A stretch of DNA of 64,000 bases from Struthidea cinerea. Taxonomy: Eukaryota > Chordata > Aves > Passeriformes > Corcoracidae. A program made the position numbers and the translations under genes. Position 1 is the stretch's first letter. The number at the start of each line of letters is the position of its first letter. The notes beneath the pieces were generated by a model. It had not been told where the DNA came from. It searched no databases and saw only the letters and a program-made list of their open reading frames with translations. This document shows, piece by piece, positions 13,311 to 26,500 of this stretch. Location: NCBI GenBank assembly GCA_013397865.1, contig VZTI01004400.1, positions 372,001 through 436,000 of the forward strand. Reading direction: 5' to 3'.

Positions 13311-15483
13311 AAAGCATAGGCAAAATGTGTCAGGAGTGGGAGAAGGGAAAATCACCGATATTGTGAAAAAAAGAAGCCCTAAATAGAGTGAGGCAAGGCA
13401 CGAGATTTACTTTCACTTCAGGTGAAAATAGCAGGTTTGTTTGGATTTTGCTACTTGTTTTGTTTTGTTTCATGTTTCACCCTAGGAGTTTTGTCTACAC
13501 TCTCAATTGTGTGCAAGTCTCCAGGCTACAGTTCTCTGCCCCAATTCCAGGAACCAAGTTTTCAAGTGAAAGTAAACTTTTAAGTACAGTTAAAGCAAAA
13601 TTTGCCACCCACTGCAGCCACTGTTGGCATAGCTAAATAAACGTGCTTTGTCCGTGGTATGGCTAACACTGAAATGGATGAGAAAAAAAATCCTATTCAC
13701 TTGATTATGCAACTGGATTCTCTTGGAGTAGCTTCAAAAAGCCCTTTAATGAGAAGTCTATAACAGTTGAACAAAGTAAGCATTTCCACTGGTGGGAAAA
13801 TAAGTGCGGGCAATTCTGCATTTGACCCCTCAACAAGAGACAGAATGACAATCCACAGCATCAGGCTCATAAGGATTCAGCACAGGGAAACAGTGGGCCA
13901 TGTCACCTCTGCACTCCTTGGGAACAAGGCATGACTTCATGGATAGCACCAGAAAGAGTCGAGCACAGTAGCAAAATAACAATGAATGGATTTTGTTCAG
14001 TTCCAGGAGTGCATTGCCAGCACTAGAATGGTCATCCCTGAGGACTAACATTGCATTAAAGTTTTAAAGGGAGTTTGAGGGGAAGAAACAATGAGAAAGA
14101 GTTTCCCGAGTAGGCAGACAAGAGCTATTTCTACTGCACCTCTGTATAAACAAGCCAAAGTTTGTAGTGGAGAAACTAAAGAGAAGAACACTACGTTTCT
14201 TTCTGTTTGAGTTTAAAAGCTATATTGCTTGGTCCCCAAGCAGTGAAATGGATGCCTTGGTATCTGCGTCTGCTACCTAACACAAGCAATTAAATGTTGT
14301 TTGAATCAGAAAGGCTGTCCAAAGGGCTAGCTTTCAAACACACACCTCTTGCAAAGGCCTGTCTATACACTGTCATATCAGATAATGGACAAACATAAAT
14401 TTAAAACTCTATTATACTGCTACAATGCTTTCTGTGGGCATTTTTGTCCAAAAGCCAGTCTTCAGTTCAGCTCAGTCACTTTGACATCTTTCTTCTCTTT
14501 AGAAAGTACCTTTGTGTTTCAAGGGTGAATGTCTCCAAATGCAAAGCCATCCTGAGGATAAAATGACAGAAAACATCTTTTACACTAGCAAACCTCAACA
14601 GGATTTTGATTTTGTGAAAGGTGCTAGTATATCCACAGCACAGGGGTAGCAGAGGCCTTTTCTCATGGCACCATACTCTCCAAGGAAAGGGCTTAGATGG
14701 GATACCTGTGAGCAAGATTTAGTATCCATTTTAAAAAAAAAAAATTATACCAGTTATTATGATGTCAATCCACTTGGAAAAATGGATACAGAATGTTGGG
14801 TTTAGGAACACTGAATTTTGGTACGGGTGTTGGGCAGGACTGCTTTTAGAGTGCCAACTCCTCAGTCCCATAGCACTGACTGAAGCATCTATCACCTCAA
14901 AAGCACAGACCCAAACTTTAAAGAGGAACTACTTAAAAGAGGAAAAAGCCGTCAGTCCCAACCACCATGTGCCTGTGTTTGCTTTAGCTGGAGTTGCAAA
15001 AATGCCATCCTTAGTACTAACATCCTTGTGCTAAGTGATGCGTGGCTTGAAACTCAGTCTGTGACCTCGTGCATGTCTACACAGTTGGCCAGGGCTCTGA
15101 AGGCAGTAGATCACTTTGCAGGGGGTGGGGGGTCACCAAGCCGTATGCCCTCTTTGCAAACTTAAGGTTTTCCCTTTTCCTGGTATCAGCAGTCTAACAA
15201 TTAACCTGAATGTGCCTGGGAATTTCAGAACGTTGTGGGATGCTGAGAAAGCACACTTAGTTTTCTTTGCCATGTCTAACCTGTCAGAAGAATTTCCCAA
15301 GGGGAAAATAACATCATGGTGGCGTAGTTCAACATCAGCAAGCGCAATGCTCTTGGCGTTAACCCTGTCGGTCACAGCGGCAGGCACAGAGAACTCCCTC
15401 GCAGCAACCTGGGAGCACATCAGCCATGTAATGTATTCCATCTGGCCCTTGGCTAACGCTGCTCTCCCCTGTCTCTCCCGCAG

Positions 15484-15649
15484 CATACAGCGCCGGCTGT
15501 CCTTGCAGCTGCCCATCCTTCACCACGCCTACCTGCCATCCATAGGAGGAGTCGACGCCAGCTGTGCCAGCCCGTGCGTAAGCCCCAGTGCCAGTCCTCG
15601 GCACAGACACGTGCCACCCTCCTTCCGAGTGATGGTTTCAGGGCTGTAG
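15484..15649 (+). CDS. GABBR2: GABBR2 terminal coding exon and stop codon
   Basis: This is the last coding exon of GABA-B receptor subunit 2. The acceptor is a long pyrimidine tract ending CCCGCAG. The first C completes His with the CA of the previous exon, giving SPEH, and is followed by IQRRLSLQLPILHHAYLPSI, then GGVDASC, and the C-terminus PPSFRVMVSGL before TAG (15647-15649). Apart from a few substitutions (for example SPSASP for human SPTASP, and CASPC for CVSPC) it matches the human tail as I remember it. The length (1 + 54 codons + stop) fits the family. The exon is CpG-rich against its flanks, as expected of a constrained coding exon. An open frame extends left of the acceptor to 15116, but that part is intronic. 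The tail is known to be cytoplasmic and to carry regulatory sites; the Ser/Thr-rich stretch fits that, but no specific site is claimed. Confidence 0.97.
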
Positions 15650-17472
15650 GAGAGGGAGATCAGTGCTTCCTGAACTGCTTTTAACTACTCAATGACTGGA
15701 CTAAACATCTGACCTAGAACTCTGCTACAAACATGTAACATTGGCTCTTAACGCAGAGGAACTTCTGCTGAGGCCCTCGTCACAGGAGTGCCCACGTAAC
15801 TCGTGTGAAAAAGCAAAGGAGGACACAAGGAGTTTGATCTGTAGCCTTATTCATGGAGTTTTTATTTCTTCACCTAGAAGTCACTGAAAAATGTTTCTTC
15901 CAAAATTTCTACTAGCAACAAGGAGGCTGGGATATACGGATTTTGCAAAAAAGACACTAGGAAAAAAAAACAAACACTCAAATGTCACTGAGCTTTATGT
16001 GGCTGCTGAGAACATGCAATTCTATACTGTATCCATGTAAGGAAAATGCAGTGGTTGAGCTATACCATGTTGGAATAGATACACTCATTTTTACAAGAGT
16101 TGTGTTAAATCGCTGGAAACATTCTGCACTGGTTAGTCTTGCTTTTTTTCATTTCAGGGACGATGTTTAGTAGGTAAGAAGAATTGTGAGAAATGATTCC
16201 TCAGGTGTCATTGAGACTCTGCAGTGCTGTGAGCAGGGTCACCTTTACCTTGCAGCTGTATGTGTAACCCAAGCAGAGCCTGAAGCTCCAGCTCTGAGTT
16301 GCCACCAGCTGGAGAGCTGCTGATTGCAAGCAGAGCACTTCACCCTTCTCCAGGGGCAATGGTAGTGACTGCTGACCATCTGCAGCTTCATTTTTAGCAA
16401 AGTTTCTGCACCTATTTCAGAATAAACAGCACCAACCATAACACACTAAACTGTCTGAAAAAGTCCTAGGGCTGATAACTCAGGACACTGAGGACAGATG
16501 GGTAGTAGAGTCTTAATGCCACAGGATGAATTGTTTTCCCTAGTGTGTTTGAATTGTGTCACACATAATTACAATAAAATTAATTTAGTGGACTTGGGGG
16601 GGAGGGATTAGGGCACAGCACTTTGCTGCTGCAGGCAAAGCCTGCAGGGCACGTAGATGTGAATATACACAATGTTTGCTTCATACCTGCGTACGTGTGA
16701 CGGTTGTAGCGGATAATAGAGAGGACAAATCAAATTTACCAATAGAGTATTTTATCTGAATCCTGAAAGGACTGTGAAAAAACAATGGGTTTTATACTTT
16801 AGCTCCTTTCCCTGAACCAAAGTAATTAGGAGGAATGATAGTGGTGTACCGTCTGGACCAGCTCTGGAGCCAAACCCTCAGGCACAGGTGAGACACACAT
16901 GCAGCTTCTTTTTTCAGGGGACTGGAAATGTGTCCTCTCACTGCCAGGGCTGTTTGCTAAAAGCAGGGGGGGAAAAAAACACATGAAGCACCAACTACGC
17001 TCTCAATTTTCTTTGATCAACACCTGTGCCCCTCAGACCAAACCTTTGGAATGACACTCGTACAAAGGTTTACAAATCAGCAACGACTGAAGCACAGCTG
17101 AAGGGGTTCATTAGCTGAGGGAATTAACTGCAGCTTTGACAAGCTAGCATAAATCTCCATTAAAAATAAAACACACCTCATAGTGGCCAAAACCAACATG
17201 AATATGTATCTGAATCTTGCAATCAGGAGCATCACAAAATATTTCACTTGGCACATACAGTAAGAGAGGTTATGGAAATATCTGTAGCTTTTAGAACAAA
17301 AAACCATGTAAGTATAAACACATAAACTAGAACTCATTACTCTGTTTAAGCACTAAACACTGATGTCGTCACTCAATGTGTGTTGACAGTATTCTCTTGC
17401 TTTATTAATATCATCAGGGCCTGGTTTATTTTAAAAGGAATGTTAATTTTTAAAAAGAGAAAATTACAATAT

Positions 17473-17480
17473 TGTATATA
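17473..17480 (+). promoter_or_regulatory. Pumilio response element candidate
   Basis: The octamer TGTATATA fits the Pumilio (PUM1/2) consensus TGTANATA and lies on the sense strand of the probable GABBR2 3' UTR, about 440 nt before the main poly(A) signal. A single octamer in AT-rich DNA can arise by chance. Confidence 0.35.
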
Positions 17481-17568
17481 ATGTATACACAAAGATCTCT
17501 GTAGAAATATTATTCCAACTTAGCAGGAAAAAAAAAATAATTCAGAAGTATCGGACCATTGGAGGTGA

Positions 17569-17584
17569 GTGTGTGTGTGTGTGT
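17569..17584. repeat. (GT)n microsatellite
   Basis: A short GT dinucleotide run inside the probable GABBR2 3' UTR. Confidence 0.9.
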
Positions 17585-17917
17585 CTGTAACTTCGTGAAT
17601 ACTGACTGTGTGACGTTTATTAGGTTTAAACCATGCAGTACATTCTTTGTCTCAATGATACTGTAGTTTCTCCCATAACATTTTTTTTTTTACTTTACTG
17701 CAGATAACAAGACCAACCAAGTGAATATAGCTATTTAATGTTTCTGTTCTTTTATACTGCAGCAAAAATGTACTGTAAATTTATGAAGAGGCTGTGCCCC
17801 AATGGCATTTTCCAATGATGTTAGTGCACAAATGCTTTAAACTAGACTGGAACTGCCAGAAGAAAATGTAAATGAAGAATTTCTTGTATAACCTTATACT
17901 GCATGAGATCAATTTTT

Positions 17918-17923
17918 AATAAA
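17918..17923 (+). promoter_or_regulatory. poly(A) signal of GABBR2 (candidate)
   Basis: A canonical AATAAA, followed 22 nt later by a second copy (17946-17951). Both lie about 2.3 kb after the GABBR2 stop, and a T/G-containing stretch (TTGTTGC, TCTGTTTTTATG) follows the first. They are the best candidates for the main 3' end. Further AATAAA copies near 18103 could extend it slightly. Confidence 0.55.
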
Positions 17924-17951
17924 TTGTTGCAAATCTGTTTTTATGAATAAA

Positions 17952-20900
17952 ATATATAAAACTTAGCTTTTTGCACTCAATGCCCTCTCCCCCCATAGCA
18001 AAATCATTTTTAATGAGTGTGTGTGTGTATATATATAAACATAGGTATATATATAAAAGCATCCTCAGAGAAAGAGGAATCCTATTACAACACCATATTT
18101 TAATAAAAATGTAATATGTAATAAAAATACACATCCTAGTAGTTGAACAGTTTGCATTTGGAGATAATAGATAGAAGAGCCTCTGCCCCAGAATACAATT
18201 ACTGCAGTACCCAAGAGTGAAGTCTAAGACCTTTTTCAGATGGGAAACTAATCAAAACATGTACTGAACATTTATATCCAAACCACACTTAGCCCACACA
18301 CTGTTCTCTCTTGCTCCACAGTGAATGTGAATTCAGAAGGAAAAGAAATATTTTACTATTTCACACAAATTATTGAAACTGAGCCAATCTTCCAGCTCAA
18401 TAGTAAAATCTCTGCATTAACAAAGGAGAAGTTTCTGAGAATAAACACCAATTGCTTCATGAAGGCAAACACTAAGCCTCTCCATCTAGTTTTGTGCATG
18501 TGGTGGGGTTTGTGTCTTAAAGCAAGTTCTTCTGTACGGCAGAACAGGAGGAGAGTGGGAATGTAGGGCAATGAGACAGTGAAAGAGTATTTTGAGTTGT
18601 TTGCTTTTCAACAGGGGAGCATCCTCAAGCCAGCACAAAATGTCATAAAGCCCAAGATGTGGGAATTAGAACCACCACAAATGGTTTTCCAGTAGATTTC
18701 TGATGCAGCTTAGGAGTCCCTCCAAACATATTCAAAAAGAGAAAATACCAGTGAGGACTTAAAAGTGTGGATCACAGCTCTCAGTGCAGAATACCAGATG
18801 GCAGGAGAAGCTCAGATACATCAAAGCTCATTCAAGAAAGGAAAAAAGTACAGAACAACTTCAATGTGAAACCTATATTGAACCAGAAATTGTGGGAGGA
18901 TGTGAAGAACTTAGAATTGCTCATGAATAACAAGAAACCAGAACAAAGCGAAATATTACTTTAAAGGGTCATGAAAAAAAAAAGAGGGAGATGTCAGGGG
19001 AGCAGCTTTACCTGAACCATTGAGTTCCCACAGGCACAACAAATATGCTTCCTATACAATCACAAAGTGATTGTATTGTATTCGTGGAAGATTGCTAATC
19101 TTGCAGCACTACTTTCAATAAATAAAATCAAGGAAGGTAAGGAAAAAGCATTTTTCTCTCTTTTTTCTTTTTTTTTTTTTTTTTTTGAGATAGACTACCT
19201 TTCCTTAAAGGTTGATAGTCAAATCTTTTCTGATCTTTTCAGAACTTCTTTGTTCATTACAAGTCTCAGCACAGTGTGCCTGTTCTCCCCAGGATGGGAT
19301 TAGTGTTTCTGCTGATCTCTGGTCAGGATTGCTTAGGTGCTGGTAGCCAGCACAGCAAGGCTTGTCCCAGCACTTCCACAGCATCCTATGGATATCAGCA
19401 GGGCTTTACTGTGCTCTCAAACCACGGTCCAAAGGATGGGCTGGTTTGCCTGTTCAGCAAGCTGACTCTCCCTGTCACTGACTTGTTCAATAGGAATTTT
19501 CTGCTCCCTGTCTGAGAAGACTGACAGATTTACTACAATGGTTTAAGCATCATGATTTTTATCGGAGTTCAGTTCTCAGTTACTGACTGCCTTTTCCATC
19601 TCTTGACATGGTGAATAGTACTTACAGCCATTACTTTAATATGTGTGAATATTATTCATGAGTGCACTTTCAAGAGCACTCTGCCTCTTGAGTCGATCAG
19701 GACTCTGAAAGCACTACTGTGCTTGTCACTTCTCACTCAATGACATTGCAGAGGATCAAGAGAGGGTCTAGAGATGCATTGGAAGAGGCAGGGAAGGGAG
19801 AGACCAAGCTGCTGGCAAGGGCAACTCTGGGTGGCAGTACCACCACGTCAGCATTGCCACAGACAACCTGCAGACATCCTGAGCCATTAGCTTTGCAAAC
19901 TGCAGCTGGTTTACACCACATCCCTTGATGATGAAGTGCTGAAGTAGGCCAAATGAAGGGAAAGAGGGAAGGACACACAGGAGAAGAAAGGTGGAAGAGG
20001 CATCTTCAAACACTGCGAAAGTCCTTCACTGCCCCAAAGAAAGTGGCTGCTACTTTCTTTTTTTGATGGATGCCCATCAAAGCTAAGCATCACACAAGGA
20101 TTTAAACAAATTACTGAACTTTAGAGGCTAAATTCAGTAAAGGTCAAATAGATCTGAGGACAGGAGCTGTAGGTACTAGCAGCAAGCAGCCTCTGGGCTG
20201 GCTCATTAACAGAAAGGAGCATAGCAAAAAGGAGCTCACATGACCTTGAGCTTCAGGAGAAAGGACACTTTCATGAGTCAGCAAACACAGCCTTTGACCA
20301 GAACTGAACCTGTGACCACACGCAATGGGTGCAACATAAGCTAAGAAAAGTATCAATTACATTTACAACCCACAGCTGCAACCACCTCAGTGACCACACC
20401 ACCCACCTACCCACCACTGCCCTCAGCAATGTGGGATGTCCGCTTGAGCAGAGGAGCTGCCACTGGTAGCAAATCATCCCACAGATCTGAAGCTGTCCAT
20501 TCTGGCAAATCAAATTGACTGGAAAATAGGGGGCAGGTGTGGAGCAGAGTGTGTTATGTGTGTGTGTTGCAGAGAGTGCTGGCAGGACACGGAGCAAATG
20601 TAAGCAGCTCAGCATTAATGGCCTGGAAAACACCACGAACGTCAAGGCAGAGGCACCCATTCCCTCCTGCTTTGGGAATTTGTCAAGCATTTAAAAGCAA
20701 AAATCATTCCAAACACATCAACACACAAGTCATCCCCAGCTCAGAATTAATCCTCCTCAGCCCTGGCCTACTCTGCCACAAAATCCTGAGCCTTTGCAGC
20801 TGAATATTCCCTGTTTGAAAGGAAAATGGAGCCTAATGCAGAAATAAAAAACTGGAAAAGAGCAGCCAAGAAAACATGCACGTGGCTTTGTCTTCATAAA

Positions 20901-23183
20901 GTGCTCTGCGGTACTGTTACCCAAGTGGCTCCTACTCTGCCCTGTCTAAGGATACTCCAGTATCCCCAAACACCAGGGACCCCTCCCAGCAGACAGAGGG
21001 ACAGATCCACCTCTTCTACAGGAGGGAGGAACCTCACATCCTCACCAAAAGCTAGCTGACATAAAACTAGTCCACATGATTAAGCAGGCTATCAACTGGT
21101 GATATCCAACTGGTGAGATCAAACCAGCATGAGGTTTGTAAGAGCAAAGTGTTCTCCAGAACACAAACATCCCTCTCTGGGAAACATTGTGTTCCTTTTA
21201 CTTTGGACACATCATGTACAACACACCACAAGGACAGCTCTCACTACTCCAGAGAACAAAACCGTTCCTCCAGCCTGAGAAACCCTTCACTTTTTCCCCT
21301 ACTAGGCCTGTGTCTGAAGTGGAGAGACACAGACAAAACAGTACAGGTGAAAGTCATCTCTTGAGCAGTTCTGGAGATAAAGGCAACATCTCCTGAAAAG
21401 GTGCTAGGACCACTTGCCTGCGTGAGAGGGTCATCTGCAAATAGAGGTGCCACTTAAAGACCTGCTGAGAAGAGCAAACTGCTGAGCTTCTCCTCAAGAA
21501 AGCTAAAAGAAATGTATTAGTTGCTCATCCTAAAGGCAGCCACATTTCCAAATACATTGACTCTCCTTGTGATGAGTGGTGGGTGAAGGACACTAATAAC
21601 AAGGGGAGCAAGGACAGTAACTTTACCTTGGGGTTGCAGAGGGAGGGTGATGAGATAAGGGTTAAATCTCTAAATTAAGAATTCCATGAGCCCCACAACA
21701 CATCCCGACTCAACACTGGAAAGAAATCCTCTTCAGTTTGCCTTGGCTCATGCTTATGTCACTGGAAGACACTATTTGAGAAAAGCAAAAGCGTTAATGG
21801 GAGAAAAGGGAGAAAATATCAAAACAACCAACATGCACGTACAAGAAGATGGCTTGAGAGTCATAAAGATGAAAATGAACAAGGGATTCAGCTGCAGTCA
21901 CTTCTGAGGAAGATACATCAATGTCAGCATCAGATATGAGCACCCCTAGCAAAAGATAGTAGTCACTGTCATCCCAGAAAGCTGGCTGTACAAATAAAGC
22001 TGTTAAAATTGTCAGAAACTAAGCCAACACCGTCACTAACTGCCTCGGTGTTGCTAGTAACTAAAATGGGAGCAACTTTCCTCCAAATTTTGACCTCGGA
22101 TTCTAGTAGGCTCAGAGTTTGAAATTCAGTTCAGTACCTCAATATCCTAGGCTGTTTCTAGGCTTTCATTATTACTGAAAGGCTGCAGGAGTGAAGCTTG
22201 AAAATTACCAATCCTTATGAAAATTTTACACACACTGGTTCTTACAGACAAAGAAACAGTTTTCTTAACCAGACTGCCTTAGCCAGGGAGTGGGGAGAGG
22301 GCATATTTCATTATTCTTCCTCTGTACACATAGTTTACTGTTTTCAGAGGCCTCCACAGAATTTTCCTTTGAGATTATGAACTCTCCAAGCTGAAAGTAC
22401 AGCTGAACATCTGTCATACTGCTGTGTGATAAAGAACATTTCTCTTATAAGTGTCCCCATTATTTGAGAACCTTTCAGTCTTTTCTCTCCCAAAATATTC
22501 CATATTTTCTGCTTTGTTTTAATTTTTAAATACAAGAATCTATTTACCTAAGAATTAACTGACATTTGAACTTAAGCAATTTATGATGAGAGTGAAGCTC
22601 AGCAAAGTGGAAAAAACGCATGAGTTGTTCCAACATAATCCATGCAAACAAGTAAGAACAGTACTTGCTACAGCTGAAAACTTTCAGGCATATCTCACTG
22701 AGACAAATGAAAATAATTTCAAAACAAAAACAAATAAATACATCCCAGATTTAATGGACCATTGAGTTAGAGGACAGCTTTCAGTTATCTTGGAGCAGCT
22801 GATCTGGGTTGCCACAACCTGGGATCCATCCTGCCTGCTCCACCCACTGCGGCCCATTTTCTCACTGCTAATTAAAGCCGCCTTCATCTCCGCAGAAGCT
22901 GGCATGTAACTCTTTGAAGGTGAAGAATTAGCTTTGAAATTCAGGCTTGCACATGCGAATTTCGCATAGACCTTTTATTGCCTTGTGTTAACCTGCCCTT
23001 CCGTCCATCCCATTTTGCTCTATACGATACTGTCATTTTATATAAAACTGCTCCTCTTAGGGACAAGAAAAATTTTAATGAGGATGGATAGACATGTAAA
23101 GACATTCACCTAATTGGTCTGTAGCACAGAATTTCAGTAGTAGGAGTGACAAACTGCTCAACCCAAAGGCATCTTTTGAAACT
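17952..23183. other. intergenic spacer, no gene recognised
   Basis: This 5.2-kb stretch after the GABBR2 3' end is AT-rich and without a recognised gene. It contains a mixed (GT)n(AT)n repeat at 18017-18056 and a 19-nt T-run at 19168-19186 that could be the poly(A) tail of an old minus-strand retrocopy, although I could recognise no source gene next to it. ORFs such as 20271-20690 (-) and 21113-21364 (+) show no recognisable domain. Confidence 0.6.
18017..18056. repeat. (GT)n(AT)n simple repeat
   Basis: A run of GT units passes into AT units, just past the GABBR2 poly(A) signals. Confidence 0.9.
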
Positions 23184-23503
23184 ACCTGAAAGGAGTTTGT
23201 GGTAAGGTGAGGGTCAGCCTCATTTCCCAGGCAACCAGTGACAGGACATGATGAGAGCCTCAAGCTGTGCCAGGGAAGGTTCAGGCTGGACATCAGGAGG
23301 AATTTCTTCATGGAAAGGGTTGTTAAGCATTGGACCAGACTGCCCAGGGACGTGGTGGAGTCACCATCCCTGGAGGAGTTCAAGGTGAGAGTGGACATGG
23401 CACTCAGTGCCATGGTCTAGTTGACATGGTGGTGTTCAGTCAAAGGCTGCACTCGATAATCTCAGAGGTCTTCTCCAACCTAAATGTTTCTGTGATTCTG
23501 TGA
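23184..23503 (+). mobile_element. CR1 LINE 3' fragment, + strand
   Basis: The + strand carries the degraded end of CR1 ORF2 (residues RFRLDIRRNFF, then VVKHW, RLPRDVVESPSL and FKVRVDMAL within 23238-23420), followed by the CR1 3' terminus TCTTCTCCAACCTAAATG and TGTGATTCTGTGAT ending at 23503. It is 5'-truncated at about 23184. The ORFs on both strands here belong to the repeat. Confidence 0.93.
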
Positions 23504-26500
23504 TCTCCCCCCACTGAGCAGCAAGTTACTTGTTTTGCCATGGGACAGAAGCAGTGGTGTCAGCTGCCCATCCATTCCTCTCAAAAGAAGTTTGCTTTGA
23601 ATTGTTATGCTAACTTGATCCCATGGCAGGAAGACTAACTACTCCTCTCTTAAGTCTCCTGACTGAGTCTTTTCAAGACTACCAAGAAGGTGAAAATCCT
23701 CCTTCATCCTCCCAGACCTGCCCAACTCTGCTCCAGCACCCTGTGCTCCTGCAGGCAGGCAGAGTGGCTGGGACATTCAGCAGCCAGACAGACCCAAACC
23801 ACATTTCCCCGCAGTGCAACATCCAGAAGAACTGCACAGTTTCACACCTCATCTTTATTTTCTTTTTTTTTCCTATTCATCTACTTTACCATCTTAACTC
23901 CACGTGCCATTTCCATTGTTCTTTGTGCAGTTGTTACTGATGCTGGAACATCTGAGATGTTCAAATCTTTCTGAAAAGGCTGTCAGTCCTTACTTGAGAA
24001 ATCATGAGAAGCAAACACTTCAGGAGACCCAAATGTGATAAAAATAATTTCAAGAATCAAAAAGTGACTATTTTAATACAGTCTCCTTTCAAATAAGCTC
24101 TATTTTTTTCCCAGTGTACGTCAGCAATCATCAACCATCATTGTCTTCTGAAAAATGTGCACACCCAGCTTTGTTTCAGACCTCACAGGCATGCTTGCAT
24201 TTCTTTTCATACCCCTTGTTTTTTGCCTTTTTTTTTCTATGTTGCTGATTTATTGTTTGTTTGTTTTCAAGCAAGACAGAAATAAAATTAACTTTCCCAT
24301 ATGGAGAACACCAACCACAGAGCACTCGTGTCTGTGCAGTACAAATGCTCAAGAATAAACCGCTTCTCCTCATCCAGCATGCAGAGTGCATATCCCAGGC
24401 TGTGCGGGTAGAAGCTTAGAGCTTCAGTCAGATGAAAGATAATAAAATGAGCTTGGGCCTCATTAACTACCCTGTTGATGTGAATATTAACATAGATTAA
24501 AATCCAAGCTCCAAAAAGAAAATGCAGTCCCAGCTCTCATCACAGGCAAACTGCAAGCAATAATAACTTCCTTGAATTAATTTACTTCATCATACCCTAA
24601 AGCTACTGTAAGACACTCAACATAAAGGCCTTCTTCACGTGGTTTTGGAAGTTTTGTAGCCAAGTGCAGTTTCAAGAATTAAATCTCTGGTTATGCACTT
24701 TGTTTATGGCTTCGATGAATACCCTGCTGCTCTGGCTGCATATGGAGAAAGAGTCTAGGAAGGCATTTTTCTTTCTTTCAGGACCTAGTTCAGCTTGGTA
24801 TGCACAAAAACATTTATGAACATATCAGAATTTAGACAACCTTGCTCAAGTTAATTTAATGGGGTGTATTCAAAATGATGAGAAGATGTTTCTCATTAAT
24901 TTCTCTCTCTTCTGGAATAATGCTTTCTTTTTACTGATGCTCAGTTCTTTTACTCTGTTCTAAATAGATGTTATATTACATTCATTACGGTTACATTATT
25001 GGTACTACACTAGTTATGCAAATAAGGACTCTTCATCTTATTTTTCCTCTCTGCTATTCCTACAGGGGATCTGTGTTTACAGTGTAGTCTTTGTACTTAT
25101 GTAAGAAAACCTAAGGTGGAGAGAAGAAAGGAACTGCTGGGTTTTTTACTTACACTACAAACTTCCTGTTTATCATGGAAGTTAAAAAATGTGTTTAACA
25201 ACTTAACAAAGGGAAAGACATTTATGGAGATCATTTATTCCTCCTAAAGTTCTGTCCAGTCTTGAACTGTCCCTTCGGAAAGCATCACCCTCTCCTTGGG
25301 GGTAAGAAGTTTGAAGCATTAAGTGGTCATCAGCAATCCTCATTCGAAATCTTTGGGCCATCTTTTAGCTTTGTTAATCCCAGTCACCACCTTATTATTT
25401 AAAAAGTGCTTTCCTCAGAATCCACTGCCTCATTTGACTCCCGTCATGAGATTCATCTGCTACACCACACGAGACTGCTCTGTGCTTTCTTGACATAGCT
25501 GACATGGAAAGACATTGAAGTTGAGTTTGCCCTCAGATTCCCCAGGCTGAATGGATGGACTCCCTTGGCCAAGGGGATTTTATTCATCATGGAACCTACC
25601 CCACTCTTTAGGATACATCTGTTTATTTGTCCATCTACTTTCAGGGTTGTAAACTGTCCCTTGTGAACTGTGGTGGTCTTAAGATAGGCATCTGTTCCTG
25701 CATCTGTGACAGAGACATTTCCTACCAGTAACTTGTACCCCCCCCGTAAGATAGCATTAACCCAGCAGAAGGGCAGAGCAGCAGATCATACAACTTTCAG
25801 GAATGTGTTTACTTAATTGGCAAAGATTTATTTGAATTTTTGTGGCACATCAAGCTACACGCTGCTTTATGCACTGTAGTTTTCTTTATATTTAATACAC
25901 AGATCACTGCCTTAGCATGCAAGGGATGCCTCTGCTGATGACAGTCCGCTGTCATACCTTCTTTCTGACACTGTTCCCGATGCAATTGCTGTGGGCAGAG
26001 CTGCATGTCCCCAAAGACTTTCTGCATAAAAAACATCCCACTATCTGCTAAATTGCTTTTGCACCTGTCAGGCAGTCATTTGGCTACCCATAAATTACGT
26101 TATTCCTTCTTGCTCTACCTAGCATCCTCCTCATGTTTCTTCAGTTCTCTTGATGAGAGCTTCTGCCTTCAAACCCTAAAAAGTCTCTTCTACTTTTCTC
26201 AAACTACTCAATTTCATCTTTTTGGGTTTCTTTGGTGGCCAAACCTGCTACTCACAACTGCCAAGTGCATCATGCCACCTTAATAGTTAGCTGGATTACT
26301 GACTGAGTCCTTCTTTCACAGGTGAAATGGCAAGAATGAAAACCAAGAACTAAACCTCTGTCAAAGAAGATGTAAGCCAATAGATCAGTGTTGTTATTGC
26401 TATCTGGGCCGTGTTATCTGCATTTTCTGAGTGATGACTCTGCTATCAGGACTAACTGACTTGTGTTTTGGCATCTCTGAGCTTGGTTTGGCTATGGCTG

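Larger units (their letters stand above)
8231..15483 (+). other. GABBR2: last intron of GABBR2
   Basis: About 7.25 kb of intron between the two GABBR2 exons, starting GTAAGT and ending in a strong pyrimidine tract plus CAG. It holds a short CpG-dense patch (9032-9094), a 13-bp tandem duplication (11427-11452), two CR1 fragments in antisense orientation (11660-12070 and 12590-13310) and an A-run near 14732. ORFs at 8868-9110, 11740-12093, 12800-13048 and 13056-13355 come from this intron or its CR1 copies and are not genes. Confidence 0.85.
15650..17945 (+). other. GABBR2: probable GABBR2 3' UTR
   Basis: This is about 2.3 kb of AT-rich, non-repetitive sequence directly after the GABBR2 stop codon, with no CR1 copy inside it. 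It ends at a cluster of canonical AATAAA hexamers at 17918-17923 and 17946-17951. Earlier AATAAA copies near 16573 and 17164 could give shorter forms. The length agrees with the long 3' UTR known for mammalian GABBR2 mRNA. It contains a Pumilio-type octamer and a (GT)n tract. The exact end is inferred. Confidence 0.55.

Noticed and set aside
15116..15483. Left part of the open frame that ends in the GABBR2 tail
   Set aside because: The conserved tail begins exactly at a strong acceptor (CCCGCAG) at 15484, and the upstream residues have no match to GABBR2. The frame is open there by chance.
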